From Gammaproteobacteria bacterium (GTDB taxonomy: Bacteria; Pseudomonadota; Gammaproteobacteria; Steroidobacterales; Woeseiaceae), in contig JAOUIH010000035.1 in NCBI GenBank assembly GCA_029884165.1, positions 1-32,588 of the forward strand: a stretch of DNA of 32,588 nucleotides, written 5' to 3'. Positions 24,031 through 30,885 of the stretch are shown one piece after another. Positions within the stretch are counted from its first letter, which is position 1; every line of letters starts with the position of its first letter. Made by a program: the position numbers and the translations under genes. Below the pieces are notes generated by a model, which was not told the DNA's origin, ran no database searches, and saw only the letters and a list, made by a program, of their open reading frames with translations.

Positions 24031-24084
24031 GACTCACCCTCCCCCTTTCACTGGTCCCTGACCGGTCCCGCGAGGCGCGGTCAG

Positions 24085-24105
24085 ATTATTGACAATTTTG
24101 TCAAC
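24085..24105 (-). promoter_or_regulatory. 21-bp element, copy 1 (upstream of TonB receptor)
   Basis: It contains a perfect inverted repeat TTGACAATTTTGTCAA at 24089-24104. Read on the minus strand, the 21-mer matches the copy at 24224-24244 at 19 of 21 positions and the one at 26893-26913 at 17 of 21. It ends in AATAAT, 54 nt before the receptor ATG. It is an AT-rich island in GC-rich DNA. A GntR-family operator or a core promoter overlapped by one is the likely role. Confidence 0.8.
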
Positions 24106-24223
24106 ACCGGACGATATCCCCGCTCAGCGTCGATTGCAAGAGGGAATAAACTGCAGCGGAAACCATTCAGTCCGGCACCGGGCGCGAGGTTGCAATCGGG
24201 TCCGTATGCGGCTACCTTCAATT

Positions 24224-24244
24224 GTTGATGAAATTGTCAATAAT
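24224..24244 (+). promoter_or_regulatory. 21-bp element, copy 2 (upstream of S15-type hydrolase)
   Basis: It begins TTGATGAAATTGTCAA (24225-24240) and ends AATAAT. It sits 55 nt before the GTG start of the hydrolase, in the same orientation and almost the same distance as copy 1 has to its gene. The inner arms are partly degenerate (TTGATGA against TTGTCAA). The mirror-image layout of the intergenic region suggests two divergent promoters under one regulator. Confidence 0.78.
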
Positions 24245-24286
24245 ATAGGCGCCGCAGCATAGCCGCGCATGGGTGGGATTGACCCC

Positions 24287-24293
24287 GGGGGAG
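24287..24293 (+). promoter_or_regulatory. Ribosome binding site deciding the GTG start at 24300
   Basis: GGGGGAG lies six bases before GTG 24300. The next in-frame ATG (24324) and the earlier in-frame GTG (24273) have no comparable site. The 55-nt spacing to the upstream regulatory element also favours 24300. Confidence 0.65.
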
Positions 24294-24299
24294 ACCAAC

Positions 24300-26111
24300 G
24301 TGTTGCCGCCCTTGTCCACACTGATGAACCGTGTTGCCTCCGTTCGCAGGTATCGGGCTCGGCGCCCGGCGCCGCGTGTCGGCCTGCTGCTCGTGGTGCC
24401 GGCCGTGCTGTGGGCTACCGCGTGCTCGGGCGCCGGCCCGGCGGGCAATGGGCCATATGTCGACTACGTGCGGAATTCTTTTTACGTCGAGGTTCGCGAC
24501 GGCACGCGGCTCGCCATGAACGTGTATCGGCCCGCCGTCGACGGGCGCGCCGTGGAGGAGCCGTTGCCGGTCGTGTTTGCCTTCACGCCCTATCGTGCCC
24601 GGTTCTACAACGCCGACGGGAGCATCGAGGAGACCGGCCGGAGCGAGCGGCTCGGCCTGAAACAGCTGACGGAGGCCGGCTACGTCGTAGCCGTTGCCGA
24701 TATCCGGGGCAAGGGCGCGTCCTTTGGCCACCGGCGCGGCTTCCAGGACCGGACCGAGGCGTACGACGGTTACGACCTCGTCGAGTGGCTGGCACGCCAG
24801 CCGTGGTCGTCCGGCAAGGTGGGCATGACGGGCTGCTCTTATCTCGGCGGATCGACCATGCAGGTCGCGACGACCGTGCCGCCGTCCCTGAGGGCCGTGT
24901 TCATCGGCGCCACCGACTTCGACAAGTACGAGTTCGTGCGGAAGGGCGGCATCACGGCCCAGTTCAATACGCGGCCGGACGAGCCGCCGGAATACGATCT
25001 CGCTTCGGTCCCGGTTGATGAAGACAACGAGGGCCGCCTGCTCGCCGAGGCCGTCACGCAGCATGCCGCGAATACGCCGATGGCCGGACTCTGGTACGGG
25101 ATGCCGTATCGCGACAGCGAATCGTCATACACCGGTACCCGCTTCTGGAACGAAGTCGGCCCTTACACCTACCTGAACGCACTGAAGAACTCGGATGTCG
25201 CGTTCTACTTCTGGGGCAACTGGAGCGACGAGCCTACGGACCAGGTCATCAAGTCGGCGGCCAACATCGAGTCGCGCATGCTCATCGGCGCGGGCACGCA
25301 TTGTCGCCCGTTACCGGAGACCGATCTTGCCGGCGAGCTCAGGCGGTTCTTCGATTTCCACCTGAAGGGCATCGACAATGGCCTGGATGACGAGCCTCCG
25401 TACCGGTGGCGTCTGCAAAACGTCGATGCCGGTGCCGGCTGGATACGATCGGACAGCCTGCCCGGCCGGGGCATCGAACGGCAGCCCTGGTTTCTTGCCG
25501 ATGCCGCCCTGTTGCCGGGGGACGAACCCGCCGAGGGCGGCGAGACGAGTTTCAGCGTCCGCTACGACCTGGGCGAGTCCGAGTACTTCTCCTTCTGGCC
25601 GGATTCGCCGGACGCGAATGGCATCGTGTTCACCGGTCCGCCACTCGAAGAAGACCTTGCGCTCGTGGGGTACCCGATCGCAGATCTGGAGATCTCCGTC
25701 GACCGGCAGGACGCGAACGTCTTCGCCTATGTCGAAGACGTCGGTCCCGATGGGCTCGTGACCGTCGTCTCCTTCGGCCGGCTGGCCGCCTCCCACCGCG
25801 CGATCGCGGAGCCGCCGTTCGACTACCTCGGGCTGCCATTTCACTCAGGCCTCGAGGCCGACGTACGCGCCATGGTCCCCGGGGTGCCGGCGCGGCTGCG
25901 CTTCGCACTCTTGCCGAATGCGTGGGTCTTCAAGAGCGGACATCGAATACGTCTCGCCATCGCCGGGGCCGACCTGCGGCAAAGGAACCTTGCCGACATA
26001 GCGGAAGATCCGCCGCCGAAGATCACCGTGCATCACGGCGGAGGCGACGGTTCACGGATCGAGCTGCCGTTGGTCGAACCCGCGCGCCTGCTCGGCGGGA
26101 TTGGCAAATGA
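24300..26111 (+). CDS. CocE/NonD-type alpha/beta hydrolase (S15 Xaa-Pro dipeptidyl-peptidase family), lipoprotein
   Basis: From GTG 24300 the product is 603 residues. It has an N-terminal Arg-rich stretch, the hydrophobic VGLLLVVPAVLWATAC (candidate lipid Cys42), and then the family core. RDGTRLAMNVYRP and VFAFTPY lead into the nucleophile elbow GMTGCSYLGGSTMQ (Ser180), preceded by ADIRGKGASFG. Asp in NWSDEPTDQ and His in GAGTHCRPLP are candidates for the other catalytic residues. The C-terminal jelly-roll domain (FSVRYDLG, LALVGYPIADLEISVDR, FKSGHRIRLAIAGADL) completes the S15/CocE architecture. Such enzymes cleave esters or amides, including cocaine-type esters and Xaa-Pro dipeptides, and the true bond here is unknown. 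It is divergent from the TonB receptor and shares its regulatory element. Confidence 0.9.
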   Translation: MLPPLSTLMNRVASVRRYRARRPAPRVGLLLVVPAVLWATACSGAGPAGNGPYVDYVRNSFYVEVRDGTRLAMNVYRPAVDGRAVEEPLPVVFAFTPYRARFYNADGSIEETGRSERLGLKQLTEAGYVVAVADIRGKGASFGHRRGFQDRTEAYDGYDLVEWLARQPWSSGKVGMTGCSYLGGSTMQVATTVPPSLRAVFIGATDFDKYEFVRKGGITAQFNTRPDEPPEYDLASVPVDEDNEGRLLAEAVTQHAANTPMAGLWYGMPYRDSESSYTGTRFWNEVGPYTYLNALKNSDVAFYFWGNWSDEPTDQVIKSAANIESRMLIGAGTHCRPLPETDLAGELRRFFDFHLKGIDNGLDDEPPYRWRLQNVDAGAGWIRSDSLPGRGIERQPWFLADAALLPGDEPAEGGETSFSVRYDLGESEYFSFWPDSPDANGIVFTGPPLEEDLALVGYPIADLEISVDRQDANVFAYVEDVGPDGLVTVVSFGRLAASHRAIAEPPFDYLGLPFHSGLEADVRAMVPGVPARLRFALLPNAWVFKSGHRIRLAIAGADLRQRNLADIAEDPPPKITVHHGGGDGSRIELPLVEPARLLGGIGK

Positions 26112-26142
26112 GCAGCGGGTTCTCGAAGCCGACCGCGCGCGC

Positions 26143-26826
26143 TCAGAGCTGCCGCGCGTCCAACTCCAGCAGCGCCTTAAGGCCATTGCGCACATGGTCG
26201 CGCATCAACGCTTCCGCTTCGTCGGCATTGCCGGCGACTATCGCTTTCGTGATCTTCTTGTGGTCATCGTTCGCGACCGCGATGCGCTCCTTCGAATAGA
26301 AGGTCAGGAACAGCAGTCGATACAAAGGTATCGTGAGACGAGCAAGAAACTGATGAAAATACTGATTACCGGATCCGTCGATGATGATCTTGTGCCACTT
26401 GCTGTTCAGTTTTGCGAAGTGTTCGTGATCACCGCGCTTTACCCAGTCGTTCATTTCCTGCTGCGTTCGTTTCAGTTCCTGTTTGAGTTCGTCATTGTCG
26501 GCAGCTGCGAACTGGTGGGCGGCAAACCCCTCGAGCGCCATGCGCGCCTCGTACATCTGGCGGACCTCGTCACGGTTTATCGACCTGACCGATGCGCCCC
26601 GAAACGGTTCGATCGCCACCAGTCCCTCGGTCGCGAGTCGCTGCAGCGCGTCACGAACCTTGTTCCGGCTTGCGTGGGTTTCGCGAATGATGTCACTTTC
26701 GATCAGTCGCTGCCCCGGCGCAAAGCGGCCGGTCCGGATGTTTTCACGCGCCCAGTCCATCAGCTCGTCGGTGGTCATGCGCTTCGCCTGCTTGCCAGCA
26801 GGCCGTTTGCCTGGAGTTGGTGACAT
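26143..26826 (-). CDS. GntR-family transcriptional regulator (FCD/FadR subfamily)
   Basis: ATG 26826 gives 227 residues. An upstream TTG at 26883 would add 19 residues but lacks a ribosome site and would place a Cys/Pro-rich leader before the domain. Residues about 20-80 are the GntR winged helix, with IRTGRFAPGQRLIESDIIRETHASRNKVRDALQRLATEGLV and the wing AIEPFRGASV. The remainder is the all-helical FCD ligand domain (EARMALEGFAA), with metal-binding His145 (KWHKIII), His189 (NDDHKK) and His211 (MRDHVRN). FCD regulators usually respond to small carboxylates and act as repressors released by ligand. The 26893-26913 element lies 66 nt upstream and is likely its own operator. The gene body is visibly less GC-rich than its neighbours. 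It is convergent with the hydrolase (31-nt gap). Confidence 0.93.
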   Translation of the reverse strand: MSPTPGKRPAGKQAKRMTTDELMDWARENIRTGRFAPGQRLIESDIIRETHASRNKVRDALQRLATEGLVAIEPFRGASVRSINRDEVRQMYEARMALEGFAAHQFAAADNDELKQELKRTQQEMNDWVKRGDHEHFAKLNSKWHKIIIDGSGNQYFHQFLARLTIPLYRLLFLTFYSKERIAVANDDHKKITKAIVAGNADEAEALMRDHVRNGLKALLELDARQL

Positions 26827-26892
26827 AGTGCCTGGATTCAGAACGTGCTTCGGGTCGGGACGCCCGCAACGAAGGGCGCTCAAAGAGCCGAG

Positions 26893-26913
26893 ATGATAAA
26901 CAATGTTGTCAAC
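26893..26913 (-). promoter_or_regulatory. 21-bp element, copy 3 (gntR/capA intergenic, overlaps capA start)
   Basis: On the minus strand it reads TTGACAACATTGT near its start and ends TATCAT. It matches copy 1 at 17 of 21 bases and copy 2 at 15 of 21. It lies 66 nt upstream of the gntR ATG in the same sense as the other two copies have to their genes. It also covers the first seven codons of the CapA-like gene, so it can serve autoregulation and block the outgoing operon. Confidence 0.72.
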
Positions 26914-28035
26914 AATTCAAAACGACGCGGGCCCTACGAAATAGCGCTGGCCGGCGACCTCGTGCTCGACGCGCCGGACCCGGATCACTGGCTGAGCGGC
27001 ATTGCCGGCGCGCTGCAATCCGTGGACCTGGCCATCGGTCACGTCGAGGTGCCGCACACGACTCGCGGCGCCGAGCTGACCGGCGACGTACCGGCACCGG
27101 GTGCGGCGCCCGAGGCGATCGCCGCGCTGCGCCGTAACGGTTTCAGCGCGGTGACGCTGGCGGGAAATCACATCGCCGACCAGGGCGCGGCCGGCATCGA
27201 GGACACACTGAGCGCGCTGGCCGATGCCGGCCTCGCGGCCTGCGGCGCGGGGCCCGATCTCGAATACGCGCGCAGCCCGGCGTACCTGCCGCTCGACGGC
27301 TGCACGGTGGCGATCCTGAGCTACAACTGTGTCGGGCCGGAGGCCTCCTGGGCGAGCGACGACAGGGCCGGCTGCGCCTTCCTGCGCATCGAGACCGAAG
27401 ACGGGTCGCCGGTCGCGCCGCTCGCACCCTTACAGCGCGTCGGCGCGGACGCCCGGCGGGTGCTCGGGACCGATGTCCGCAAAGCCCGTGCAAGGGCCGA
27501 TATCGTCATCGTCGCGTTGCACAAGGGCATCGTGCACACGCCGGTCACGCTCGCAGCGTACGAGCGCCCGCTCGCCCACCTTGCCGTGGATTGCGGTGCC
27601 GACATCGTAGCCTCGCATCACGCGCATATCGTCAAGGGCATCGAGGTCTACCGCGGCAAACCGATATTCCACGGGCTGGGCAACGCTTGCGTGGTAACGC
27701 GAGCGCTGGCGCCCGACCAGGCGCACCCGGAACGCGCCGCCTGGGCCCGGCGGCGCCGGGAGCTGTTCGGGTTCGAGCCTGACCCGGCCTATGAACTGGC
27801 GCCCTTCCATCCCGAGGCGACCAACGCCATGCTCGGCCGCGTCTCGTGGACGCCGGGGGAGCGGCTGCAGTTCGGCATCGTGCCGGTGCACGTCGAGGCG
27901 CCGGGACGCCCCGTGCTCGCCAGCGGCGCGCGCGCCCGAGAGGTCGTTGCATACGTAGAACGGATCACGCAGGCGGCGGGCCTGCCGGAGCTGCACTTCG
28001 AACCGGCTGGCGACGCGTGGATGTATTGCCAATGA
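26893..28035 (+). CDS. CapA-like (PGA_cap) metallophosphatase-fold protein
   Basis: The 380-residue product carries the calcineurin-like PGA_cap layout: ALAGDLVLD (Asp22), GHVEVP, the AGNHIADQG metal-ligand loop, ALHKGIVHTP, VASHHAHIVKGIEVYRGKPIFHGLGN. The usual GHHPH is SHHAH here, and the usual NLE is HVE. CapA proteins are named from poly-gamma-glutamate capsule synthesis, but no CapB/C partners are present. The family also occurs in catabolic islands, where it is biochemically unassigned. A polyglutamate role is therefore unsupported. The stop overlaps the next start (ATGA at 28032). No signal peptide is seen, so it is probably cytoplasmic. ATG 26893 is taken because no later in-frame start precedes the conserved first strand, although a regulatory element covers it; GTG 26845 is the alternative. 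Confidence 0.82.
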   Translation: MINNVVNNSKRRGPYEIALAGDLVLDAPDPDHWLSGIAGALQSVDLAIGHVEVPHTTRGAELTGDVPAPGAAPEAIAALRRNGFSAVTLAGNHIADQGAAGIEDTLSALADAGLAACGAGPDLEYARSPAYLPLDGCTVAILSYNCVGPEASWASDDRAGCAFLRIETEDGSPVAPLAPLQRVGADARRVLGTDVRKARARADIVIVALHKGIVHTPVTLAAYERPLAHLAVDCGADIVASHHAHIVKGIEVYRGKPIFHGLGNACVVTRALAPDQAHPERAAWARRRRELFGFEPDPAYELAPFHPEATNAMLGRVSWTPGERLQFGIVPVHVEAPGRPVLASGARAREVVAYVERITQAAGLPELHFEPAGDAWMYCQ

Positions 28036-28532
28036 ACGAACCCGCACACAAATTGCCGCGCGACGAACGGGACGAGCCCCGGAAGATTCCTGCCTGGCTC
28101 GTCGTCGCGGGCGGCGCGCCGCTGCTGGCCGCGATGTTCGTCGAATTTGCGTCGGTGATCGGGCGCAACACGGGCCTGCCTCTCCCGGGCGCGATCGAGA
28201 TCGTGCAGGCGGCGGTCCTGTTGTCGTCGTCTGCCGCCATCGTCGTCGCGACCCTGAGTCGCTCGCACGCCAAGGTCCGGGTCCTGCTGGCCCGTGCCCG
28301 TGGAACCTCGGGCACGGCCCTGAAGACCTTCAACGCCGTCGGCGGGACGATATTTTTCCTCGCGCTGGCGTCCGGCAGCCTGTGGATCATCGGTGACATG
28401 TGGGGCGCGGCCGAGCAGAGCGAGCTCGTCGGCATACCCTGGCTGCCGCTACGATGCGTCGCTGCGGCGAGCATGCTTGCTACCGCCTTGCTGTACGCGC
28501 GGCGAGTCATCGCAGGATCGAGGCGCCGATGA
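28032..28532 (+). CDS. TRAP transporter small permease (DctQ-like)
   Basis: The 166-residue membrane protein overlaps the upstream stop by four bases (ATGA). Hydrophobic segments are about residues 20-43, 54-75, 98-122 and 134-155, matching the four-helix DctQ family that pairs with the large permease and bridges it to the solute-binding protein. The polar N-terminus (MNEPAHKLPRDERDEPRK) is cytoplasmic and the helices carry the expected small residues. Sequence similarity of this subunit is low across the family. The call therefore rests mainly on topology and on the following large subunit, which it overlaps by four bases. Confidence 0.78.
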   Translation: MNEPAHKLPRDERDEPRKIPAWLVVAGGAPLLAAMFVEFASVIGRNTGLPLPGAIEIVQAAVLLSSSAAIVVATLSRSHAKVRVLLARARGTSGTALKTFNAVGGTIFFLALASGSLWIIGDMWGAAEQSELVGIPWLPLRCVAAASMLATALLYARRVIAGSRRR

Positions 28533-29830
28533 CGGAGCTGCAGACAGGGATCAGCGGCGTCGCCGTACTCCTCGTCCTGCTGCTGGCGGGCATGCCTATC
28601 GGTATCTCACTGGGACTGGTCGGCTTCGTCGGCCTCGGCGTGATCCTGGGACTCGAACCCGCGTTGATCAAGGCGGGCGTGATCGTCGTCGAGACGCTGA
28701 CCCGCTACGAACTCGGCACCCTGCCTCTGTTCCTGCTGATGGCGCACCTCTGCTCGGCCGCGAATGCGAGCCGGGATTTCTTCGACGCGGCCGCGCGGCT
28801 CATCGGTCATCGCCGGGGCGGGCTGGCGTTCGCATCGGTGGGCGGTTGTGCCGCCTTCGGCGCCGTGAACGGATCCAGCCTCGCGACCGCCGCAACGATG
28901 GGACTCGTCGCATTGCCCGAGATGCGCAAGCGCGGCTATTCGGACTCGCTGGCGACCGGCTGCATCGCGGCCGGCGGCACGCTCGGACAGATGATCCCGC
29001 CTTCCGGCGCGCTCATCGTGTTCGGCATCATCGCGGAACAGTCGATCGGCAGGCTGTTCACCGCGGCCATCGTGCCCGGACTGACCCAGCTCGGCCTGTA
29101 TTTCGTGGTCATCTGGCTGGTCTCCGCCTGGCGGCCCGAGGCCGCGCCGCCGTCGGACCGCTCGGACTGGGCCCAGCGGCTCGCGGCAATCGGCCGCGTG
29201 TGGGACCTGCTGGCGCTGGTCCTGCTCGTGATCTGCGGCATCGCCATCGGCTGGCTGACGCCGACGGAGGCGGCCTCCATCGGCGCCGTCGGGGCACTGC
29301 TGCTGTGCCGGCGGCGTCGCCGGCTGAACCTGGACGTGCTGCGTTCGGCCCTGCAGGACACGCTGGTAACGAGCGGCCTCATTTTCGCGGTCATCATCGG
29401 CTCGCTGATATTTTCGGTTTTCATCAGCGTGACCGGCGTCGCCGATGCCGTCGCGGGCGCGGCGGTCGAAGCGAGCCTGGGCCCGGTCGCGAGCATGCTG
29501 CTCGTCGCCGCCGCGCTGCTGTTGCTGGGCTCGGTCCTCGACGGCCTGGCGCTGATGCTGCTGGCCACGCCGATCGTCATGCCGATCGTGGCGGAAGCCG
29601 GCCTGTCACCGATCTGGTTCGGGATATTCCTCGTGCGGGCGATGGAGATCGGTTTCGTGCATCCGCCGATCGGTCTGAATCTCTACGTCATCCAGGGTAT
29701 CGCCCCGGACGTGTCGCTGGGGCAGATCTTCCGGGGCGTCATCCCGTTCCTGGTATCGGACCTGTTTCACCTGCTGCTGCTGATCCTGTTTCCGGCAATG
29801 GTGCTGTGGCTGCCGGGGCTGCTGCGATGA
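28529..29830 (+). CDS. TRAP transporter large permease (DctM-like)
   Basis: The 433-residue, very hydrophobic protein begins VAVLLVLLLAGMPIGISLGLVG and shows DctM hallmarks. These are LPLFLLMAHLCSAANASRDFFDAAARLIGHRRGG, a conserved NGSSLATAATMG loop, GCIAAGGTLGQMIPPSGALIVFG, LTPTEAASIGAVGA, and a C-terminal LMLLATPIVMPIV with VRAMEIGFVHPPIGLNLYVIQGIA. Roughly a dozen membrane segments are visible. Such permeases use a sodium or proton gradient with a periplasmic binding protein (DctP), typically for carboxylates. No binding-protein gene lies in the window. ATG 28529 overlaps the small subunit stop, and the stop overlaps the next start, so these genes are translationally coupled. Confidence 0.92.
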   Translation: MTELQTGISGVAVLLVLLLAGMPIGISLGLVGFVGLGVILGLEPALIKAGVIVVETLTRYELGTLPLFLLMAHLCSAANASRDFFDAAARLIGHRRGGLAFASVGGCAAFGAVNGSSLATAATMGLVALPEMRKRGYSDSLATGCIAAGGTLGQMIPPSGALIVFGIIAEQSIGRLFTAAIVPGLTQLGLYFVVIWLVSAWRPEAAPPSDRSDWAQRLAAIGRVWDLLALVLLVICGIAIGWLTPTEAASIGAVGALLLCRRRRRLNLDVLRSALQDTLVTSGLIFAVIIGSLIFSVFISVTGVADAVAGAAVEASLGPVASMLLVAAALLLLGSVLDGLALMLLATPIVMPIVAEAGLSPIWFGIFLVRAMEIGFVHPPIGLNLYVIQGIAPDVSLGQIFRGVIPFLVSDLFHLLLLILFPAMVLWLPGLLR

Positions 29831-30885
29831 TGGAAACCGTGAACCTCGACACCGCCGGGTTCTTCGCGGACCCGCTCGTCGCGGCCAGGACCGCACAGCG
29901 CCCGGTAGGCTACGTCGGCCTGGATATCCCCGAGGACATTCTCGCCGCGCCGCCGTTCCATGCGGCTCACTTGCCGTGGCAGCGGGACCGACGCACGCCG
30001 TGGGCGGATCGCTGGCTGGAGGACAGTTTTGCCGGCTGGGCGCGCTGCATCGTCGAGGACTGGGCCGATGGCCGCTACGACTTCATGGAAAGCGTCGTCT
30101 TCACGCGCGGCGACGATACCTCGCAGCGTCTCTACTACTACCTGGCTGAACTGCAGCGCCAGGGCAGGATCGGCGGTCCGCGGCCGCTCATTTTCGACAC
30201 GGCGCGGATACGGCGGCCGTCCAGCGAGAAGTGGACCGTCGCCGCGGTCCGGCGGCTCGCGAGCGAGCTCGGCCTGGACGACGAGGACCTTGCCGCGGGA
30301 ATCGACGCGGCCGACCGGCGTCGCCGGATCCTGCTGTCGATCGACGCGGACCGCTCGTTCGCCAGCCCGTTCTACGAGCGCGTCGCCCGCGCCAGCCTGT
30401 TCATCCCGGCCGAGTCCCTGCCCCGCCGAAGCGCGCTCGCAAACCCGGGGTCGGCGGGCCAGGTCCTGCTGGCGGGCTCGTCTCCGCCTGACGACGGCCT
30501 GCACCTGGCCGTCGACGCCGCGGGCTGGTCGGTCGCAGGAGAAGCCTGCGATCGCAACCTGCTCCGGCTCGGGTCTCCGCTGCGCGCCGTGAGCGGCGAC
30601 CCGGCGGAGCGCATCGGGAGGCAGTGCGCTGCGAACCCGGTCGGCCCGCGCAGCTTCCACGACCGTGCGGCCGACATCCTTGCGTCGGTCGAGGAGCGCG
30701 GCGCCGGCGCCGTCGTGTTCTGGCTGTACGAGGAAGACGAAGCGATCGCCTGGGACGTCGCCGCGTGCCGCCGCGCGCTCGAGGCGCGCGGCATCGCGAC
30801 CCTCGTCCTGGCCCGCCGGCGCTGGGACCTGTCGGACGACCCGCAGGACGACATTGCCCGTTTCCTCGGGAGCCTCGCCGCATGA
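29827..30885 (+). CDS. 2-hydroxyacyl-CoA dehydratase family-like protein with reduced Cys set
   Basis: The 352-residue product resembles the HgdB/FldC/BcrC family. An N-terminal VGYVGLDIPEDILAAPPFHAAHLPW corresponds to the family opening with PEEL/AAG. WARCIVEDWADGRYDFMESVVFTRGDD matches the region that normally carries Cys then Cys-Asp. The C-terminal ALEARGIATLVLARRRW corresponds to the GIP-L-LE strand. Of the three usual iron-sulfur Cys ligands only Cys74 is visible; the second falls at G95/D96 and the third aligns with an acidic run. This is probably a divergent paralogue that may not perform the radical dehydration. No activator ATPase or second dehydratase subunit is seen. It overlaps the permease stop and the transferase start by four bases each. 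Confidence 0.7.
   Translation: MMETVNLDTAGFFADPLVAARTAQRPVGYVGLDIPEDILAAPPFHAAHLPWQRDRRTPWADRWLEDSFAGWARCIVEDWADGRYDFMESVVFTRGDDTSQRLYYYLAELQRQGRIGGPRPLIFDTARIRRPSSEKWTVAAVRRLASELGLDDEDLAAGIDAADRRRRILLSIDADRSFASPFYERVARASLFIPAESLPRRSALANPGSAGQVLLAGSSPPDDGLHLAVDAAGWSVAGEACDRNLLRLGSPLRAVSGDPAERIGRQCAANPVGPRSFHDRAADILASVEERGAGAVVFWLYEEDEAIAWDVAACRRALEARGIATLVLARRRWDLSDDPQDDIARFLGSLAA

Noticed and set aside
24085-24244. Assigning exact -35/-10 hexamers within the two 21-bp elements
   Set aside because: TTGACA-like and AATAAT-like hexamers are present but only 8 nt apart, and no good -35 lies at the normal distance, so a promoter call would be guesswork.
26827-26883. TTG start at 26883 for gntR, adding 19 residues
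   Set aside because: No ribosome binding site precedes it, and the added leader (Cys/Pro/Arg-rich) has no counterpart in the domain architecture.
26893-28035. Poly-gamma-glutamate capsule synthesis gene
   Set aside because: No capB/capC-type genes accompany it, it has no membrane anchor, and its operon partners are transport and CoA genes.
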